A stretch of DNA of 64,000 nt from Macrocystis pyrifera. Its lineage: Eukaryota; Sar; Phaeophyceae; Laminariales; Laminariaceae. Positions 58,368 to 64,000 of the stretch are shown one piece after another. The translations under genes were made by a program, and so were the position numbers. The stretch is from contig JASSKH010000029.1 in the NCBI GenBank assembly GCA_031763025.1, positions 5,974,362 to 6,038,361 on the forward strand. The letters are read 5' to 3'. A model generated the notes under the pieces. It was not told where the DNA came from. It ran no database searches and saw only the letters and a list, made by a program, of their open reading frames with translations. How positions within the stretch are numbered: the first letter of the stretch is position 1; the number at the start of each line of letters is the position of its first letter.

Positions 58368-59150
58368 TATGGCTGCAGCAGCAACAGAAGCAGCATTGCG
58401 CAGCAGCAGCAGCAGTAGCAGCTGTCGCTCTGGCAGCAACAACAGAAGCAGCACAGGAGTAGAACAGCAGCAGCAGACGCAGCAGACGTAGCAGAAGGAG
58501 AAGCAGTAGGGTACACGAGGTCGGGGTCAGCGTCACTGTACGCCTGACTTGTCTACTGAACCCATGGACCTTTTGATACATACTTCGTTTGAAAGAGCTT
58601 CTCGTGGCAGGTGCCACCACGACTGACTGCTGCTGTACGATAACGACGGTGGGGCATGTCCGCCCTCTCGTAAGTAGGAGGGTGGGTCTGAAAGTAACAC
58701 CGGCCGAAACGTTGCCGTGGACAGAAACATTTTACATAGAGCTGGGTTACGTTCGTAAGAGTTTTTTAAACCAACAAAATGACGTTAATCGTACTGTAGT
58801 ATTTATATGTAGATACGTACCAGGTATGTTAAAACGAAAAAGACCCAGCCATGCGTCTTTTCAGACAGTCGTTGCTGCACCTGGCTCGACCAAGCTCAGA
58901 ACAACTTACAACAACACCAGCACAAGAAGGGTCCCATAGTATGTGTGCGTGCACAGAAGCCATCGGGGCTGGTATTGGTGCTTTGTCGGTTGCGGGTGGT
59001 GGACGAAGGTGGCCGAACGCTGTGTTGAATCAAGCACCCACACATGTACGAGTTTGCATAACTCATTGTGAAGACGCCTTTTGTTTCCTCAGAAAGTCGT
59101 TGCCAGAAAGTCTCACGCGCGCCTTATTCAACATACCCTGCAGACAGCAC
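58200..59150 (+). repeat. Long dispersed repeat, copy 2 (pairs with 35500-36730)
   Basis: See the copy at 35500. This copy carries a (CAG)n expansion and lacks the ACT minisatellite. Confidence 0.6.
58325..58366. repeat. (CAG)14 microsatellite
   Basis: Fourteen uninterrupted CAG units, followed by impure CAG/GCA sequence to about 58500. It lies inside a dispersed repeat, not in a recognised gene. Confidence 0.95.
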
Positions 59151-60548
59151 CCATGGTGGCTACGTGGTACTTCTACCCGACACTAGCACTCGACTAACCA
59201 AGCGGTGATGCTGTATTGCTCTGCGCCATTCATTTGAAAGTACGATAATATTATGCAGTGCAAGCGCACCTTTTGCTCGTGAAGGTACACGGATTGTCTA
59301 CAGCAGCAGGTGCAATTCAAATTCATGATGAAACATTCTGACTGCAATACCACATCAGCATTGTCCGATATTTGAGGGCCTGGAGGATAGAGAAGAAGGC
59401 AAACAGAGGCTGTGGTGCAGTCTTTTCTGGCTTCAGCTTTCAAAGCGCAAGAAAAATGGTGTTGGTGTAGGGTGGTGTGCTAGTTGGAGCTTCGTGTTAC
59501 CACGGTTCGATATACTCTGTAGATAGGATGCGGTGGGATGCGGTACGATGCTGTTAGCTGCCGTACTGTACCGTGCGGTCCGGGGCGTTAGGTTTCACCC
59601 TGATGCAGCGCGGAGTGGTGCGGTTTAGTGTGGTATGCTACGGTGCTGTGCGGTGCCGTGCGGTGCGGTGGGGTGCGGTGCGTTGTGGTGCGGTGCGTTG
59701 CATTGCGTTGCGGTGTGGTACGGTGCGATTCTGGTCGGTGCTGGTCGGTGCTGGTCGCTGGGGCGCGGTGTAGCGCGGCGCGGTGCGGTGCGGTGCAGGA
59801 AGGCGCGGTCTAACCGAATCCCATCATACTGTTCATGGTTTTCTCGAACCAAGCCGAATGGGCCCCACGTTACGAAAGGATCATCCTGACTGAACGTCTT
59901 CACCCCACGGTACGAGTGCAGCGAGAGGCGTTTACGGAAGTTGCTGTACGAACTCACTGGGATGAGAAGAACCGGAGTATTGGTTATCAGCTCGAGCTCA
60001 TCGCTTGAGGTTGTTGCCAGCGAGAACCAATTTGTTTAAGTGTTGCACCGTGCCGTACGATCTATAGGCGCTCCGCACCGTGCGATATACTTTGTGTTTT
60101 CATTTTTTGAGACACTTGCGAAGACCGCAAAAAGAGGGTGGGCATATTGTAACCTTCACAGGACGCTTGAACTGCAGTTCGAACCTCATCCTCGATGTAT
60201 CTCGCAACCAATATACATATTGTATACCCTCACGTATTTTTCATCATCGCAATCTCGAAAAGCCGTCGCTCCTACGGTGTGTGTATTTTGTTGGTTGCGT
60301 ATAGATGACTTCGGTATGTACTGTGGAACACGAATTCTGCATGCCGCGAAGATTTGAACTGACCGCCTCTGTACAACATGTTCCTGAAAACAGGTCTCAA
60401 GTCTAACTGGAACTCGCGAGTTTAGAAGTGTTTCGTTTATTAATGCGGTGGATCCTCGACATACATATCCCCTACTCCCGATGCGCCGTGTATACTTCGT
60501 CGGGCGTCGTACAAAACATCTCAGAACGTTCGTGGTGGAGCTGGAAGC
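59151..60548. other. Upstream flank of the second gene; G/T-rich minisatellite at 59570-59815
   Basis: 59570-59815 is built of GGTGCGGTGC-like pentamer units, strongly G-rich on the plus strand. The remaining sequence has only short frames. The 5' UTR and promoter of the gene starting at 60549 should lie at the right edge, but no core promoter motif could be assigned. Confidence 0.55.
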
Positions 60549-63363
60549 ATGAAGATAAAGACCACGAACATCGTTTTCCTGGCCGCTTCCCTAGTCGGTG
60601 GAGTGTCCTGCCAGAGGCTCCTGCAAGGTGTCCTGCAGGCGGGCCTCGACGTTACGGCTCCTGTTGCGTCTGCCGATCCTGCTCAGGTCCTAGATGGTAC
60701 AGGCGTTGAGGAACAGCTCGTGAAGTCGCTCCAGGCGGACCCGCAAGTTGCCGGTAAGACGAATCGCTTCAGTATCGATCATGTCATATCCACTGGGTAA
60801 AACAGTAGCGCTGTGCCTAATGCTGTGCCGTACAACGGGAATGGAAATTACCGGCGTGCTCAGTCCGCCTACGATAATCAGTTGGAACAATGCGTGCGTG
60901 CTTTTGCGTATGAATCAGAGATCGGTCCTCCGTCAGATACGCAATCATTGTTGCGGCCCACGCCGTCGTTGGCGAGATCGAAACCATCTTCAGAAACATC
61001 GAGGCTGTAGTTTTGTTCTGCTGCAACATTGTATAGTATTACTATACTTCAATGCTCGCCTGCACCTTGTTCCTTGGCTTGTGGAGAGCCATCGGGCATT
61101 GCTCGCGGAGACCTCTAACGCCACAGGCACGTTTGATTCGTACAGACCCCCCCCCCCCCGCGCCTCACACCCGTGAACTGGCGCGCCTTCATGCGACTCG
61201 CCCAACACCTCACGGCGCTTTGCGCTGGGTGCAAGCAATGTCTAGCTGGTCGGTGATAACCCGACGCGCTCCGTCCCACCATTGTAGGGACGCGAGGGTT
61301 TATAGTCATATGACTACGGCCATGCATGATAATGCGTACCCCCCCCCCCTGCCTCACACCCGTGAACTAGCGCCGCCTGTCGTAGGGGAACGTTTGAGTG
61401 GCTACTGTAGGATGACTACCTTCACAAGACCACATAACCATAAAACCTACAAGTACGTGCTGCAGAAACGACCTCGTATCACCCCTGCTACCCACAATTT
61501 GTTGGTGCGGCAGTCGTGGGATCAGTGGACCTGGGAGAGGTGATCTGCGACTCCCTGGTGGCAGCTGAGGATGCCCCCGCCCTGTCTTTCGTCGTCCACG
61601 AGGAAACCCTTGTTGCCGAGCGTTCATCCTACACATTCACCCCCGGAAGCATCTTCGAAGACGATGCTGATCGCCATGTAAGTCATAAGGAGGGGTGATG
61701 CCTGCGAGAGGCGGGCGTATTCTTATAGATAAGGTTACTTCCTCAGCCAGCTAGGCAGTCGGCGTGCGCGGTTAATTTCCTACAACGGATAGGTGGGCGC
61801 GCTCTACAAGCCGTGTGGCGGACGAACGGGGCTGTTGGAGATACTGTAGCTGTGAGCGGTACAGTGCAACAGCACGGTCGAGTGCAGCTGTTGTTTTACT
61901 CCAAGATGTCAGAAAAAATAATATTAGAGCCTTGACAACGCGAGCACAGCAGCACTGTGTTGGGCACGTTAAGATTGGTTTTGCGAGCCATCAAATGATT
62001 TCCACCTTATTACCCAGCGCGCATTGGAACGACAAATATGGTTAGTATAGCGCGCTGTACGCTGAACGCGTGTCGATGACGCGTGCCGCGACAGGGGTAG
62101 CATGGTTCGGGCAGAAACCGTCTAACCCATGGGTTTCCTCAACAATTTGGAGACTCTTAGACTGCGACCAATATGATAATATATGAAGTGCTATCAAACG
62201 TCTACGAAGAGGGTTAACAGGGGAAATCCCACGATAACTGGTCGAGAGCCACCTTGCGTAGGCGTTTTCTATTATATTCGTTGTGAGTATACACTGCCAC
62301 CGGGTTCCACATTCTGGCTTCACGAAGGCAGTGTACATGCGAAGCTCAGAGGTCCTCAAGCGAGAGGCCCCACAAATAAGTAGGTAACACTTAGTACGGC
62401 TAAGAGTTTGTAGCACCTTCTAGAGTTTCTGAGACCACAAAAACTGATGTGTTTAATAAGAACCCAGAGACGACTTTTGAGAGGATGTATAAGATTTCCC
62501 CGATTAACAGTCCCATGCCCTCGGTAAGGGTGGTGGCTTAAAATTGTGCAAGGATAATAGGCCCACGGTAGAGGCGGCGGCATATTGTTTGAGCTAGTCC
62601 CCAATCGTCTTACCCGAAACCTTGACTTCGCCACCGAGGCGTTCTGCTATAGAGGTTCACGCTAAATGTTCTGAGGCTCCTCACTTGACCTTAAGGAGGT
62701 CCATACCTCACCCGAAAACTGACTTGAGCAAAAATCAAATTGCATCCCGATGAATAACCCCATGGCCCAAGAACACCCAAACGGGATTATTGACCTTCCG
62801 ACGATTGTGGGTTAAGGAACATCGTCATTCAGAAAACAATTTGGCGGAAATATACTACCTCTATCGTAGAACGCGTCCACCCGACCAACGGTTTGGTGCG
62901 CTAGTCTTAAAACAAGCGTAGTAGTGCTAGTATCCTAGTAACCGATGTACTACTCGTCGCTCACTTGACGAACTCAACTGGTCAGAAAACGTTCGAGCCA
63001 AAAAGTGCAAACCGCTACCTTGGGATGAGTCGCAACACATATGGGGTACTGGGTGGTTCCTCATCGTGGGAGCCCAGGCAGTATGAACTATTGACTGGTC
63101 CGCAAACGTACTACCTCCATATCCTAGAACGCGCTGGATACAGGCTGTCCCAATCGAATTGATTTTTTTATCGCGGGAAGAGAGCGGTGGTCGGCCAATG
63201 GCACGCCTATTCACACCCTCCTGCCTTTCAGACAATGACGCATGCATGATGAAACTGTTGTTTACCAGGTTTGGGCGGGAGTCGTAACCAGCCCTGTTGA
63301 AACCGAAGACGAAGCCGCTCCTCGGACGGTCAGCATGACGTGGGACGACGCTGCAACGTCGAA
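60549..63363 (+). CDS. Probable second gene: N-terminal exons of a secreted protein (3' part outside window)
   Basis: Exon 1 (60549-60753) starts in a GAAGCATGAAG context with a clear signal peptide, MKIKTTNIVFLAASLVGG then VSCQ, a likely cleavage after the small residues. It ends in phase 1 at a GTAAGA donor. Exon 2 (61514-61677) starts in the matching phase after CGGCAG and encodes VVGSVDLGEVICDSLVAAED, then YTFTPGSIFEDDADRH, before GTAAGT. Exon 3 (63269-63363) continues in phase 0 with VWAGVVTSPVETEDE and ends at GTAAGT. Matching phases at both junctions support the model. A fourth exon may start at 63901 but could not be confirmed. The sequence is not a recognised family. A signal peptide followed by a short acidic N-terminal region could be the prodomain of another metalloprotease like the one at 16-33 kb, but that is speculation. 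Confidence 0.55.
61185..61330. repeat. Dispersed repeat, pairs with 31610-31770
   Basis: Same-orientation match to 31610-31770, inside the first intron of the second gene. Poly-C runs flank it at 61147-61159 and 61340-61350. Confidence 0.7.
62640..63150 (-). repeat. Further copies of the GTGCTACGATAG module
   Basis: CTACCTCTATCGTAGAACGC at about 62859 and CTACCTCCATATCCTAGAACGC at about 63111 are inverted relative to 49380-51770. GCGTTCTGCTATAGAGGTT at about 62640 is in plus orientation. All lie in the second intron of the probable second gene. Confidence 0.55.
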
Positions 63364-64000
63364 GTAAGTATGTATGTGATGTTTTCTGGCAGGCACGAAT
63401 TCTACAACAAAACACCGCTCGTGTCACAGTATTCATGAATACCTCAAACCAGGGGCGAACCTCTCTGCGAAACGTTTACTGAGAAATAGATGTTTGTGGG
63501 TTCGGATTGCGACAACTACGAGAAGCTGTGCGGCTCTTGTGCGAGGGATGTTCTATCGATAACCCTCCTTGCAGAAATTGTTGCTAACGACCGGTGCATG
63601 ATCTGTACCAACGAGTACTCACTAGAAGTGACAAATACCGTCGTGTGTTATTGAAACCTATTGCGAAAGAAAATTATTGCGAACGCTCAAGAAAGATCAT
63701 GGCACTTCTATGTTCTCACACTGTCATCTCTGCATATAGGTCGCAAATAAATAGCAATCGGCAAGGTCTCAACATACCGAAATTAGATAAGGCTCAAAGC
63801 CAGTAGATTTAGCATCCACCTTGCTTTTGATATGCCGAAACGAGCGCAGCGGATACAACCAGGCAGGCGAACACGTGGAGAGCGCGTATTGACCTTACAG
63901 CCACCGCAGCGTTACATACACGTTCGTAACCTTCCCCAGCAAACACATCATGTTTGCGCTGCAGCACCAAGATCAACCGATTATTTAGTTCCCTCTGACC
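63364..64000. other. Right edge; no confirmed exon
   Basis: A TTACAG acceptor at 63895-63900 is followed by an open stretch (HRSVTYTFVTFPSKHIM) in the phase left by the preceding exon. A stop follows at about 63987 without a convincing donor before it, so it is not called. Confidence 0.35.

Noticed and set aside
59573-59957. Several overlapping frames rich in Arg, Val, Cys and Gly or in His, Pro and Thr
   Set aside because: All derive from the GGTGC pentamer array read in different frames.
1-64000. CRISPR arrays, bacterial operons, rRNA and tRNA genes
   Set aside because: None seen; the short repeats are microsatellites or transposon ends without regular spacers, and the genes have introns.

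Overview
This is a eukaryotic nuclear window dominated by repeats. It contains one convincingly reconstructable spliced gene, one probable 5' gene fragment, and many transposable-element remains. No operons, rRNA, tRNA or CRISPR arrays were recognised. GT-AG introns averaging about 0.9 kb, a WSC-domain secreted protease, tyrosine-recombinase retrotransposons and an APE-type LINE together fit a multicellular stramenopile, most likely a brown alga. That assignment is inference from gene style and repeat content, not from a marker gene.

Layout. 1-6270: dispersed repeats, a 159-bp tandem duplication, three copies of a TA-flanked palindromic MITE and a 5'-truncated LINE on the minus strand. 6580-13925: a decayed retrotransposon on the plus strand with reverse transcriptase, RNase H-like and tyrosine recombinase remnants. 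Its terminal repeats are ordered A1 - coding - B1 - A2 - B2, the split-direct-repeat layout of PAT/Ngaro-type (DIRS-like) elements. 14-16.4 kb: no gene seen.

16477-32985 (minus strand): the main gene. Sixteen exons (855 codons; the 5' end with any signal peptide is not found) encode a reprolysin-like zinc metalloprotease (HEFGHNLGCGH zinc site, IMSY Met-turn) followed by Pro/Thr linkers and five WSC domains. Each WSC domain is split by a 57-nt phase-0 mini-exon. A two-domain block was duplicated in tandem together with its introns. The introns carry a MITE, a 720-bp TIR element, a dispersed repeat of about 700 bp and CTG/CAG tracts.

33-37.8 kb: a 765-bp TIR element, more repeats and a MITE. 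37840-41900: a nearly full-length LINE (endonuclease plus reverse transcriptase) broken by two frameshifts. 42375-42900: a solo A-B terminal repeat of the tyrosine-recombinase element. 43.3-47.5 kb: a second, heavily decayed copy of that retrotransposon on the minus strand. 47.5-54.5 kb and 62-63.2 kb: a degenerate recurring module around GTGCTACGATAG. 54.5-60 kb: tandem and inverted repeats and microsatellites.

60549 to the right edge (plus strand): the first exons of a probable second secreted-protein gene, with a signal peptide and phase-compatible exons, running off the window.
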